A DNA stretch of 64,000 nt, taken from the NCBI GenBank assembly GCA_902801485.1, contig CADCIP010000004.1:1-64000 (forward strand). Direction: 5' to 3'. Both the position numbers and the translations under genes were made by a program. The notes under the pieces were generated by a model. That model made no database searches. It had not been told where the DNA came from and worked only from the letters and a program-made list of their open reading frames with translations. This stretch comes from an uncultured Bacteroidales bacterium. GTDB taxonomy: Bacteria > Bacteroidota > Bacteroidia > Bacteroidales > Bacteroidaceae. Of this stretch, positions 31,232-40,685 are shown piece after piece. Every line of letters begins with the position of its first letter. The stretch's first letter is position 1.

Positions 31232-34200
31232 CTACCTTCGCGGCTCTATTTCCTTCCTCACTTTACCATCTCTTATTACAATATTTATACCGGCTTGGGC
31301 ACGTGGAAGCCTACGTCCCTGCAGGTCGTAAATCAACTGATCACCACTCTGGTTCTCCTGATTGTTGATGAGTTCCAGAATACCATCAGCCTCATCCTCA
31401 TCCAGATAAGCAGCCTTCACCTCCGCTGATGCCGGTCCTTCAATATAAGCATGTAAGGCCTTCAGCGTAGAGTTAGCAGTACCCTTCTTCAGGACAGCTC
31501 CATCATTAACTACTCCGTATTTACCTTCCATATCGAAGGCAGGATCATAGTTAGAGTGCATCGTCCAGTCAGTAACATGAACGCCATTAGTTGCGTTCTG
31601 GGTTGCTTCTTCTGCAGCAACCACACTCACATCAGTGAATACAGGAGAATCAACTGCAGTGCCCAAATGCAGGATATAAGGCTGGTTCGCTTCAATGGTA
31701 TTCTTCTTCTCGAAGTAAAGAGAATAGCCATCTTTAGCGTTGTAAGTTACCACACTAAGCTGTGCCACCCAATCGTTGGGATTAGCTTCACGACCTGTTA
31801 ATGTCTCAACTGTGGTATTGAATGGCAGAGCAATGGTTGAGTAGCCGGATTTGAGGGTATTATTCACAAATACCTTTCTATATGTGCCTGCTGTATGGGT
31901 AGGTTCAACGGTAGAAGACAACGCCAGGAAATCATCGGGCCAATAAACCTCAATGTTGTATGTCTGACTCTTGGCAATGAAGTCATCATTGCCCTCCTGA
32001 GCCAGGGTCAAGGTAGTAGAACCAACCTGTAAGCCCGTTATGGTTATGGTCTCGCCATCACGCACAACGCTGATAACAGAATTATCACCATTGGTTATGG
32101 TAAAGCCCTGCTCGTTGTCTGCTCCCACACCCGTCACCATAATGGTGGCAGTGCCAGTGTATTCTACCCTACCGTTTGCACCTGTAAAATGCGTATCTGC
32201 TGCAAAGGCAGGCGTCTGCTTATTGAAGACAGAGAACTGACGGGTCAGCGTTGCAGGCAGATACTTGTAGTTACCAGCTTGAGAAGCCGTGATACCGACA
32301 TTAGAACCTGTTGCAACTGCTGTCAGCACACCTGTATTGGCATCTACAGTAATGGCAGCTGTATTGCCAGAAGAATAGGTAACTGGGGTAAGCCCAACAA
32401 CGGAAGTGGCTGTATTACCTTCCAACGTACTACCAACCTGCATTGTTGTTTCCAAACTTGAATTATCCCATATCAGCGTCTGTGGAAGCTTGTTGACAGT
32501 CACATTGAATGACTGACTCTTAGCTACATACTTGTAGGTTTCTGCCTGGGTAATAGTAACCGTGCCAGTACCAGCGTTCCAACCCGTCAATGTGTTCCCT
32601 GCAAAAGTCAACAGACCACCCTCGCGATTCTGCGACTCGTTCAGGTAACTTATATTAGAATATGATGCAGATAATGCGCCATCGCTATCAGCATTCATCA
32701 ACTCAACAGTAGCTGTGCCATCTACATTCACTGTCTTCGTGCTGAGAGCCATTACTGTTTTATTTTCCAACTTGCTGACGGTAAAGTCAAATGTCTGACT
32801 CGTGGCATTGTAGAGATTGGTTTTCTTCTGATAGATAGTCAATCGGGCTGTACCAGCATTCAAACCAGTAACAGTATTATTCTCCGGATTATAACTGATA
32901 ACACCACTTCCATTATTCACAGGCGAAGTCTGGGTATGACTGATTGTATAATAGAAGTCGGCATTACTATCAGCCGAAGGATAATCAGCACTTGTTCCTG
33001 TAAAGGCAAAGGCATTGGATATAGAGCCCTCCACCGTGGTTGCTGTGGCGGTGTTGTTGCCGCGTGCTATAGTTGTTGTATATTTCTGTGCAGTAGCCGA
33101 TATTGATATCGTCTGGCTATGGAACAAATCATACACTTTTATAGCTGCTTCCTCTGTGCCTAAATGATCTGGGTCAGGAGTGTAAGTAACTATAACGTCT
33201 CTTGAACCATTACTATTTGCAGTTCCTGTAATTGGATTAGGAGAGAAAGAGAAGCGAGGATTATTATTCATTTCTTCAATTGCAATATCACCCCCATTTG
33301 AGCTTCCCCATTCCACCGATATTGTAGCAGTTCCCGTCTGGTCAGTATAGATTGTCCCCAAATCTGATATGTTGCAAGATGCATTAATGTATGTCTTTCT
33401 TACAACATAAACATCAGAAAGATATTGGTAAAAATCTCCTGTAGAACTGAATGAGAATTTTCGCGCTCCCTCGGGCAAATTACGAACATAATGTATTTCG
33501 TTTTGGTCTCTGTTAAGGTTAAATTTCTGGGATCCGAGTTGATTCCCCTGTTCGTCCTTCCAAACAACAGTTACTGACTCGTTAACACCAGCCCAATTAT
33601 CATACCAAGCCTTAAATCTGAGTTCTTGTGGTATATAATCTACTGAGACTTCATAATCATTACCCAAACCAGTATACCAACTATAATTATTTCCATTTAG
33701 AAGTGATTCATGAAGATACGAATCCTCTTTCGCTACTGAATTAACTTGAATACGGAAAGTCGTTTCCGCAGCCTTATATTTATAGGTTTCGTCCTGCCTA
33801 ATAGTCCATATGTTTGTTCCGTCCGTAGTATTACCGGCTGTGATGGTATTACCGCTGATAGTGGCGATAGCTGTTGATCCTGAAGTCAAAGATACATGGT
33901 AGTCTCCATCAGAAACAGAGCTATACGACAATGTTACTTTATCATCACGAGCAACATTCTGTGAGTTTTTCTGCTCACCATCGAGCAGTACAACAATTGT
34001 ATTACTTATCTTACTTACCGTTATATCAAAAGAGTAACTTTGGGAGGCGGTGTACTGGTCAGTTGCAGGCTGTGAGAAGGTAATCTTGGCTGTTCCGGCA
34101 TTCTTCGCTTTTATGACGCCATCCTCGAATACGATAACTCTATTTGAAGCTATATTAACCAAAGATGGTGTTAACAATTGATCTATAATTGTTGCCTCTA

Positions 34201-36385
34201 TGGGGGTCGTTGTATTGTTCTGGCTACCTCCTGCAATACTGGGTGTTATGGTACCATCTACATCAACCGTCAAAGAAGGTAACGAAATATACAAAGTATT
34301 TGTAACCTTAGTTACTGTAACATCAATAGTTTTGGTTGCACCTGAATATTCGGTAGTTTCCGCCTGTGTGAAGGTGATAGTGGTTGAACCTTCGCCCACG
34401 GCCGTGATTATATTGTTCTCGGCATCGTATGTGGCCACACCCTTTTTGCTGTAAGATACTGCGGTATTATTGTTTCCCGTGTTTGTCACCACGTTTGTCC
34501 ACTCCTCGCCCACCTTCATAGCCTTACTTTCAGCAGCAATCGCAAAGGTGTTAGAGTGTTTGATAACATTTATAGTATATGGTGTGGTATTTCCATCAAG
34601 ATAGACTCCATCGCCAGGCTGTGATAGGGTAAGTGTAGTAGTTCCTGCAGAAAGGGCTGATATTGTGATAGTATTCGAATTGGTACGTTCCCAACTGATA
34701 CTATTACCCTCTTTTGTAACAGTAAAATTCTCGTTAACATTAATTAGACTGATTGTTGCCGATTCACCAAGTTCTAAACTGGGATTTGTGGCTTCGCCCC
34801 AACTTGGTGTAAAGGTTGCCTGTTTTCTTTCTCCAACGTTGAAATCACGAGTGATGGTTTCTGCAATGTAAGTACTGTCACCTGGCACACTAGCTGTAAC
34901 CGTACTGCTACCCAAACCTACTGTCGTAATAGAGCCATCAGCTGCAATGGTAAGTGCGTTTTCATTACTGCTGGTGTATGTTATCGTTTTAATACTAGTA
35001 ACAGACGCTGCAGATGATAATCCTGTAGCGCCCAGTACAAGATTCAGGTCCATATCTTCATCCACCCATTGTAGGTTCTGTTTCTTTTTAAACAGAGCAT
35101 ATAGTGTTTTTGTTCCAGCGGTTCCAATAGAACTGGTCAATGTTTCAGTATGACTAAGGTCTGTCGAGATAGGGTTGCCTGTATAAGAATCCGTAGTAAA
35201 CCATCCTAAAAACACGCAGTCGGTCTTGGGCTCTGCAGTAAATGTGGCTGTAGTAGTGTATGAGGTTGCACCAACATTCCCTACAACTCTATTTGTTACA
35301 GAGACTGTCGCTGTTCCAAGTGTCTCATTGCTTGAAACTGCTGTCGGAGAGAACAAGAAGACAGGCTTATAGATGGCAGTTATAGTTTTGTTTTCGGCTG
35401 TCGCTTGAATAGTAATTGTTTTGTTACTTATCGTTGTACCACTTGTCAATCCCACACCATTAGGTACATTCCATTGATAGAATTCGTAATTTGTTTTGTC
35501 TGATGCAGTCACAGTGGCTGTTTTAATAGTTCCTGCTTGGACCGTACTGGTCGTTGCATCAACATTATTGGCAACTGTTACATCATAGATTCTTCCATAT
35601 CTAGCCGTGATTGTTGCATTATTAGTAGCATTGAATTTTATTGTTTTATCTGTGCTTGAATAACCTGTTGCTAATGTAACACTAGAAGGATAATCCCATC
35701 CAAGAAACTCATACCCACTGGCCGGATCATTTGCTGTCGCCGTACCTTGTGTGTCAACACCTGCAGTGGCTGAACTCGTTGTACCATTAACAATGGTGAC
35801 AGTGTGAAGGATTTCTTCTTCATGAGAGAGTTTATAGGTAATCGTGACTTTATTGATGTGGAAGGGATGAGATGAAGCGAATGTCCGATTAGTTCCCCTA
35901 CACGTAATTGTTATTGGAGTTGTTACATTTGAACTTGATACATCAGTATAATTGCCATCACTCCTTTGAGGGTTAGTACTACTATCAGTAATATTCGTTT
36001 CACTGCCCCCTTCAATAGTCATATACCTCGCATAAAGACCAGATGAAGCATAGCCAACAGCACGTACTGTCATTGAAGTAACAGAAGACAATGTATAAAT
36101 ACCTTGAGCTGTCATCGTTACATTTCTCGTAAATGCATCATATTTAGTAGAACCTATGTTGAGGCAAGAACCGTTTGATTCATAAGAGCAATTACCATCT
36201 ATCTTAAAATTCACATTATCCTTAGTACAGCCATTATTACCTGCCATACTCTGAAGCTCAGTCCCGCTCAGTATAGTGGTTTTTGTTTCAGTAACAACCT
36301 TGTAGCCAGTCTTCTGTCCCCACGCCCCAATACTCCAGGCGAGGGTGGCGATATACATTATTATATATAGTAGCTTTTGCTTCAT
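31232..36385 (-). CDS. Giant Ig-like surface adhesin (1717 aa)
   Basis: The signal peptide ends near SIGAWGQ. Residues about 30-190 are a beta domain. InlB-like repeats occupy about 195-435 (YEFLGWDYPS, YEFYQWNVPN, CVFLGWFTTD). Many Ig-like (Big2-type) repeats occupy about 437-1480, each ending in a variant of Q-x-x-x-x-Y...F-x-V. A different beta module lies inside (about 890-1105). The last part has LKSGYSTIALPFNTTVE and a tail LIYDLQGRRLPRAQAGINI. Such proteins form long stalks on the cell surface. It closes the 50.7-31.2 kb locus and starts 4 nt after the preceding DUF4493 gene. A terminal adhesin or tip role is inferred. Confidence 0.85.
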   Translation of the reverse strand: MKQKLLYIIMYIATLAWSIGAWGQKTGYKVVTETKTTILSGTELQSMAGNNGCTKDNVNFKIDGNCSYESNGSCLNIGSTKYDAFTRNVTMTAQGIYTLSSVTSMTVRAVGYASSGLYARYMTIEGGSETNITDSSTNPQRSDGNYTDVSSSNVTTPITITCRGTNRTFASSHPFHINKVTITYKLSHEEEILHTVTIVNGTTSSATAGVDTQGTATANDPASGYEFLGWDYPSSVTLATGYSSTDKTIKFNATNNATITARYGRIYDVTVANNVDATTSTVQAGTIKTATVTASDKTNYEFYQWNVPNGVGLTSGTTISNKTITIQATAENKTITAIYKPVFLFSPTAVSSNETLGTATVSVTNRVVGNVGATSYTTTATFTAEPKTDCVFLGWFTTDSYTGNPISTDLSHTETLTSSIGTAGTKTLYALFKKKQNLQWVDEDMDLNLVLGATGLSSAASVTSIKTITYTSSNENALTIAADGSITTVGLGSSTVTASVPGDSTYIAETITRDFNVGERKQATFTPSWGEATNPSLELGESATISLINVNENFTVTKEGNSISWERTNSNTITISALSAGTTTLTLSQPGDGVYLDGNTTPYTINVIKHSNTFAIAAESKAMKVGEEWTNVVTNTGNNNTAVSYSKKGVATYDAENNIITAVGEGSTTITFTQAETTEYSGATKTIDVTVTKVTNTLYISLPSLTVDVDGTITPSIAGGSQNNTTTPIEATIIDQLLTPSLVNIASNRVIVFEDGVIKAKNAGTAKITFSQPATDQYTASQSYSFDITVSKISNTIVVLLDGEQKNSQNVARDDKVTLSYSSVSDGDYHVSLTSGSTAIATISGNTITAGNTTDGTNIWTIRQDETYKYKAAETTFRIQVNSVAKEDSYLHESLLNGNNYSWYTGLGNDYEVSVDYIPQELRFKAWYDNWAGVNESVTVVWKDEQGNQLGSQKFNLNRDQNEIHYVRNLPEGARKFSFSSTGDFYQYLSDVYVVRKTYINASCNISDLGTIYTDQTGTATISVEWGSSNGGDIAIEEMNNNPRFSFSPNPITGTANSNGSRDVIVTYTPDPDHLGTEEAAIKVYDLFHSQTISISATAQKYTTTIARGNNTATATTVEGSISNAFAFTGTSADYPSADSNADFYYTISHTQTSPVNNGSGVISYNPENNTVTGLNAGTARLTIYQKKTNLYNATSQTFDFTVSKLENKTVMALSTKTVNVDGTATVELMNADSDGALSASYSNISYLNESQNREGGLLTFAGNTLTGWNAGTGTVTITQAETYKYVAKSQSFNVTVNKLPQTLIWDNSSLETTMQVGSTLEGNTATSVVGLTPVTYSSGNTAAITVDANTGVLTAVATGSNVGITASQAGNYKYLPATLTRQFSVFNKQTPAFAADTHFTGANGRVEYTGTATIMVTGVGADNEQGFTITNGDNSVISVVRDGETITITGLQVGSTTLTLAQEGNDDFIAKSQTYNIEVYWPDDFLALSSTVEPTHTAGTYRKVFVNNTLKSGYSTIALPFNTTVETLTGREANPNDWVAQLSVVTYNAKDGYSLYFEKKNTIEANQPYILHLGTAVDSPVFTDVSVVAAEEATQNATNGVHVTDWTMHSNYDPAFDMEGKYGVVNDGAVLKKGTANSTLKALHAYIEGPASAEVKAAYLDEDEADGILELINNQENQSGDQLIYDLQGRRLPRAQAGINIVIRDGKVRKEIEPRR

Positions 36386-36389
36386 TATC

Positions 36390-37130
36390 TTAGTTTAGTG
36401 GGCGATATTCTTTGGTATCGAACTCGCCATTATGTGTGCCTTCACCTATCTGAATCAGAAGATCCGAGATGGATGAGGCTGTTATGTTTAGCGGATAGCT
36501 GATGCCAGCCTCCGCATTATTTATGGTGCCAGTTATTCCACTGGCGGGAATATCGGATACATAAGAGCCTGCCTTGGCAGAGCCCTTTATGGTATAGGTA
36601 ACTTTACCCAATTCATCTGGCATAGCATAGAGATTGCCATTGGCAGAGACGGATTTTCGCCCTATAGTTACGGAATAGTTTTCGTAGAGATTAGTAAAAC
36701 TCTCATCAAAAGAAACAACGATCTCCACATTCTTGGGCTTGCCCAATTCAATCTCTACCGTTTGGGTACCACCAAGAAACAATGAGAAAGAACCTGATGT
36801 TCCCTGATACCAGGGTGCGGCATCCTGTGCCGTCTTGCTGGTAGCAGTAAGTGTATAGGTTCCTGCAGGAACGATGGCAGAGCCATCAGTGAAGGTAATG
36901 GTGGAGGCTTCGCTTGTTTCTGTGTTGGTCAACGTATAGGTGTAATCAGCAATATTGCCGTCGGCTCTGGTAGTAACTTCTGTATAGAGTTGTACCTCCG
37001 AAAGAGAGAGCACAATACGACCGGTCTGAGCCTGCTGAGGGATAGGAGGCAAATCATCCGTTTGGCAAGCAGTAAGCATTACTGTTGACAACAGGAGCAG
37101 AACCTTAAGACAAACTATTGTACTCTTCAT
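36390..37130 (-). CDS. DUF4493 lipoprotein
   Basis: A 246-aa lipoprotein with lipobox LTAC (Cys22), a linker, GRIVLSLSEV and TTRA at 53-56, then a DUF4493 domain (about 60-240). Typical are the strand IVPAGTYTLTATSK, WYQGTSGSFSLFLGG and the anchor strand KPKNVEIVVSFDESFTNLYENYSV. Family function is unknown. A strong hairpin (37152-37194) lies in its 5' spacer, the only sizeable gap in this part of the locus. Confidence 0.8.
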   Translation of the reverse strand: MKSTIVCLKVLLLLSTVMLTACQTDDLPPIPQQAQTGRIVLSLSEVQLYTEVTTRADGNIADYTYTLTNTETSEASTITFTDGSAIVPAGTYTLTATSKTAQDAAPWYQGTSGSFSLFLGGTQTVEIELGKPKNVEIVVSFDESFTNLYENYSVTIGRKSVSANGNLYAMPDELGKVTYTIKGSAKAGSYVSDIPASGITGTINNAEAGISYPLNITASSISDLLIQIGEGTHNGEFDTKEYRPLN

Positions 37131-37151
37131 TTTTATTTCTTTTTTGTCTAT

Positions 37152-37194
37152 AAGTGAGTATGTCGGAGCGGTATTCGCTCAGACATACTCGCTT
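37152..37194. promoter_or_regulatory. Strong intercistronic hairpin
   Basis: The outer arms AAGTGAGTATGTC and GACATACTCGCTT pair over 13 bp (one G-U). One mismatch and an inner GAGCG/CGCTC stem follow, with loop GTATT. On the transcribed (minus) side the base of the stem is followed by A-rich, not U-rich, sequence, so it is a poor intrinsic terminator. It fits better as an mRNA-stabilising or processing element behind the DUF4493 gene at 37201-37956. Confidence 0.75.
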
Positions 37195-37200
37195 GGATTA

Positions 37201-37956
37201 TTAGTTAGCCTTTTCACCTGTAGCAGCGTCGATAGTGATAGTTTCTGCTGTTTCTGTGGTAAATTCAGTATCGTAAGTTACAGTAAGGGTAATAGTACCG
37301 TTTGTATTGGTTGTTACTTTAACCTGATACTCTATGGCAGCAGCAGGATTTGCGATGCTACCATGCAAAGTTTTGGCAGCGACACCGTTATACTTATAAT
37401 CCAGGTCATAGTTAATGATCTTGCCAGTACCGGCATAGAAGTAACCCGTTGTAGATTCGGTACTCAGCACGCGATTAGGAGCCTCTGACTGGCTGACAGT
37501 CAACTTAGCTTCGGTAATAGCCGAGAAATCTGCCAAGCCTGCCAAATCAGCCTTAACGCGACAGTTCTTTGCCTGTCCGCAAGCAACGGTAACGCTGTTG
37601 CTTCCCTTAACAAGAGTCTTGTCAACAGAACCAGAGTAGTAAGCCTGATTTGCAGTAATAGCGGCAGCCTCTGTGGCATAGTTACTAACAGCAATAGTGT
37701 AATCGCCTGCGGCATACTTCTGCGAGCTCAAAGCAGATACCTGAATCTGATCATTGTTTCCAACTTTAACATACCAAGAAGAGGTATTGGACACATTACT
37801 CTCAGCACGTGTAAACATTACATTGTCGTTAGTAATGTTCAAATCGATAGTTGCCTTCTCAGATGTTAAGGACTCGAACATGTCAATCTCGTTAGTACAA
37901 GATGTGAAACTTGCAGCAGCAAGAGCTGCAACGACTGTCATTAAATACTTTTTCAT
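37201..37956 (-). CDS. DUF4493 lipoprotein, possible major subunit
   Basis: A 251-aa lipoprotein: lipobox FTSC (Cys20), ATIDLNIT, FTRA at 48-51, then DUF4493 with YAAGDYTIAVSNYATEA, YYSGSVDKTLVKGSN and CGQAKNCRVKADLAG. It differs from its neighbours in high Ala/Thr and low charge, a composition seen in abundant surface subunits. It is set off by real spacers on both sides, with the hairpin behind it. That it is the main subunit is inference only. Confidence 0.75.
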   Translation of the reverse strand: MKKYLMTVVAALAAASFTSCTNEIDMFESLTSEKATIDLNITNDNVMFTRAESNVSNTSSWYVKVGNNDQIQVSALSSQKYAAGDYTIAVSNYATEAAAITANQAYYSGSVDKTLVKGSNSVTVACGQAKNCRVKADLAGLADFSAITEAKLTVSQSEAPNRVLSTESTTGYFYAGTGKIINYDLDYKYNGVAAKTLHGSIANPAAAIEYQVKVTTNTNGTITLTVTYDTEFTTETAETITIDAATGEKAN

Positions 37957-37999
37957 TTTCTTTCTTTATTTTAATTTTTTTCCTTTCCTATTTATTATC

Positions 38000-38791
38000 T
38001 CAATCCTCTAAAGGAACATCTATATACTCATATTGTACATCGAACTCGTCATCAAATGTAATGCCAAGGTCAATCTGTCCTTCAGTTGATTCACTCTTTC
38101 TGACATGGAGTCGGGTAACACCACCACGAGTCAGGACCAGGTCACGCTCGATATGTAAGGTACCATCCCATCCGGCAGAGGCATTCACAAGCAAGTGAAC
38201 CATACGTGTATTCCCTTCGGGGATGTTGTAGTATGCTACACTTCCAGAGGTAGTATTATCGAAACGCAAAGTCCTGCTGTCATCGGTGGTAACAGAATAA
38301 CCCATAGTGAAGTACGAGGTGAATGATTCGTCGAACTCCACACATAGACCTGCATTGGCCATGCGGCAATCAACGCTGACCTCGGTATTTTCTCCCGATT
38401 TGATATCGAAACTATCCGACTGGCCCCAATAGCGACGCTGTCCCCAACCATTGTTTGCAGCCTCTGCCTCGGAACTGGTGCAACTCTCTGCACTTACCAC
38501 ATAACCATTTCCTACTGGTTGGATACGGTCGTCCTGTGTGATATCAGCAAAGGGAATGTTTTCCCATATTTTCTCTCCGTTCTGGGTAAGGCTGACAATA
38601 AATATCTGCTGCTCTGCATCGGTAAGGTTTCGACCGGCACGTGTTGTCACCTCTACAACAAGGCTGTCCGTAGAAAGTCCCAAGGTGAAGGAGCCGCGCA
38701 TATTTGTAGGCAGACCGTTTTCCTCTGCTGTACAAGCCGTCAGCAAGCAAACAGCCAAAAGTGGGATAATATGTTGTATCTTAAAACTCAT
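38000..38791 (-). CDS. DUF4493 lipoprotein
   Basis: A 263-aa lipoprotein with lipobox LTAC (Cys20), GSFTLGLST, VTTRA at 48-52, and a DUF4493 domain. The domain has the AESCTSSEAEAANNGWGQRRYWG loop (also in the 40678 gene as ESCNEATAESSNDGWGEPRYVG) and the strand CRMANAGLCVEFDESFTSYFTMGYSV. It is therefore closest to the paralogue two genes upstream. It starts 7 nt after the stop of the fimbrillin-type gene. Confidence 0.8.
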   Translation of the reverse strand: MSFKIQHIIPLLAVCLLTACTAEENGLPTNMRGSFTLGLSTDSLVVEVTTRAGRNLTDAEQQIFIVSLTQNGEKIWENIPFADITQDDRIQPVGNGYVVSAESCTSSEAEAANNGWGQRRYWGQSDSFDIKSGENTEVSVDCRMANAGLCVEFDESFTSYFTMGYSVTTDDSRTLRFDNTTSGSVAYYNIPEGNTRMVHLLVNASAGWDGTLHIERDLVLTRGGVTRLHVRKSESTEGQIDLGITFDDEFDVQYEYIDVPLED

Positions 38792-38798
38792 TTTCTTC

Positions 38799-40685
38799 TT
38801 ATCTGTATTGTATATTAACAGAATTTATACGGGCAAAACCACTCAAAGCGGTACGTGCACCGACAGAGAATCTCAGGTAATTACTGCCATTACCGAATGT
38901 AGTATTTATCACAGGATTGATGGATGCCGGTGTAGTGCTCTTCTGCGGACTTTCCTGACTCCATATCGAAGTACCACCCACGTACATAGTCAATGTCTCA
39001 CTATAATATATCGGCCATACCTGTCTGGTATGCAAAGTGCCTTGTGCCTGTGCCACCACATTAATATTCCCGTTAGGCAGATAAAACTCGGGTGACTTAA
39101 TTGTGGGGTCGGACGTAGCTGTTCCACCATCGCCTAAGGACACATTATCATTGTTCCAGTCTATCTTGCTTCCACCCTGTACCTCGCTCCAGGCATGGTT
39201 ACCGGAGTTCTTAGGAGGAGCGGCAGTATAAGGCAAGCCGGTTATGTAAACTGTTTTGCTGCCAGACTTAGTGACCCCATCGAAAGAAAGGGAGCACGAC
39301 AGGGTGTATGCCTTCCAATCTGTTACAGACACATTGTTGTAAACATAAGTTCCGTTGGTGCCGGACTTCAGCGATGTTGAGTAACCTGATGGGGTTAGGG
39401 TGAACTTATAATTGGTATTGTTGAGTATGTTATTAGCTATACCTGTTACTTTGAGTGTTGGCTCATAGATGATGTTATTGGCACAAGCATTTGCCTGCGT
39501 GATGTTCCGAGTAACACCATCACCTGAATAATAAGAATAAGACGTATAAGTTGAAAAACTAACGCTAAAGTCATGTGTCATCTTTGGTACCGTAAGACTT
39601 AGAGTCTTTGTCATTGCCTTATTATTCGAGGTAGTGTAATGATATGTGACAGTATAGTCACCCTTAGGCAAATAGGGCCATGAGGCATCGGTCTCGTCTG
39701 AAGTTAGGTCACCTGTACCAGATAAAGTACGAACCGTAGTACCGCTGGCATTCTTGATGGTAGCAGTCCAATTTGCGTCCTCTACAGGTGCACCGGTAAG
39801 TGTAACTTTTGTTCCTTGCAAGATGCCGTCTGCATAAACATGAGTGGCCGTTACAGAAGGAGTATTCACCAAGTCGATGTTGCCTAATGAATAGATATGA
39901 CCAGCCGCTCCACCAAATTGGGTATCGGAAGCCAGGCGATAGGTCTTATTGTCGGCCGTCTGCATGGTCATAGAGAACCCGTTTAGCTGAACAGGAGCTG
40001 TGAGAATGTAGTAGGTACCTGCAGCAAAAGTGCTGGAGCCACTTGGAGGCAAGACGGTAATGACCTTGTTCTCTGTTGAAGCTATGCTGACAACAGGAAA
40101 CATACCAGAATAATCAATATTAAGTTTTCCTGCTACAGGTGTCTGGGCGGTAAAGGTAATACGGGTAACCTTATTGGCAGCGTAAGCGGGCACACTGAAA
40201 CGGAGCAACTGGCATACATTATGGAAAGTAACGTTGGACGGACTGCCATCTATATTACGCGCGCCCTTGGCAACAGAAATGTTCATTCCTGCAGGAAATC
40301 CATCGAGTACGGCATACTGTTCAGCAGGCAGAGTTGCACCAAGGGCAGAAGCGGAAGAACCTGCCTCGGCTGCCAAATCATAAGGATAAATGGCAGCAAA
40401 GGGTTCACTCTTAGCTGTTACCTTTCCCACGAACTTAGTACGCCCGTCGGTAGTCTGACTGGTAAAGCGATGCTTTGTAGTCTTAAAGTCATAGACTGCT
40501 GCCTCGTCGCCCTCTGACCATAGTACAGAAGTACCATCGAGCACTGTTCGTGTCGATTCGGAAAGAGCCTCGATGGTCATCGGCACCAAGTCCTGGCTGT
40601 CCTCATCGAAAGCTGTATCGGAGCAGGCAACCATAAAGCTGGCTGCAAACCAAAGTAAAATTATATATATCTTGCTCTTAGTCAT
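38799..40685 (-). CDS. Fimbrillin-type lipoprotein with extra C-terminal module
   Basis: A 628-aa lipoprotein with lipobox MVAC (Cys21). A fimbrillin (Mfa-like) N-terminal half (about 35-270) carries TRTVLDGTSVLWSEGDEAAVYD, KFVGKVTAKSEPFAAIYPYD and FHNVCQLLRFSVP. A C-terminal module (about 280-628) is shared with the DUF4493 protein at 42278-44101: WPYLPKGDYTV, GYTSYSYYSGD-type sequence, ANAC...IYEP, SFDGV..SGSK and ITGLPY. Fimbrillins build type V pili in Bacteroidales, so this gene ties the DUF4493 cluster to pilus-like assembly. It overlaps the upstream gene by 8 nt. Confidence 0.8.
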   Translation of the reverse strand: MTKSKIYIILLWFAASFMVACSDTAFDEDSQDLVPMTIEALSESTRTVLDGTSVLWSEGDEAAVYDFKTTKHRFTSQTTDGRTKFVGKVTAKSEPFAAIYPYDLAAEAGSSASALGATLPAEQYAVLDGFPAGMNISVAKGARNIDGSPSNVTFHNVCQLLRFSVPAYAANKVTRITFTAQTPVAGKLNIDYSGMFPVVSIASTENKVITVLPPSGSSTFAAGTYYILTAPVQLNGFSMTMQTADNKTYRLASDTQFGGAAGHIYSLGNIDLVNTPSVTATHVYADGILQGTKVTLTGAPVEDANWTATIKNASGTTVRTLSGTGDLTSDETDASWPYLPKGDYTVTYHYTTSNNKAMTKTLSLTVPKMTHDFSVSFSTYTSYSYYSGDGVTRNITQANACANNIIYEPTLKVTGIANNILNNTNYKFTLTPSGYSTSLKSGTNGTYVYNNVSVTDWKAYTLSCSLSFDGVTKSGSKTVYITGLPYTAAPPKNSGNHAWSEVQGGSKIDWNNDNVSLGDGGTATSDPTIKSPEFYLPNGNINVVAQAQGTLHTRQVWPIYYSETLTMYVGGTSIWSQESPQKSTTPASINPVINTTFGNGSNYLRFSVGARTALSGFARINSVNIQYR

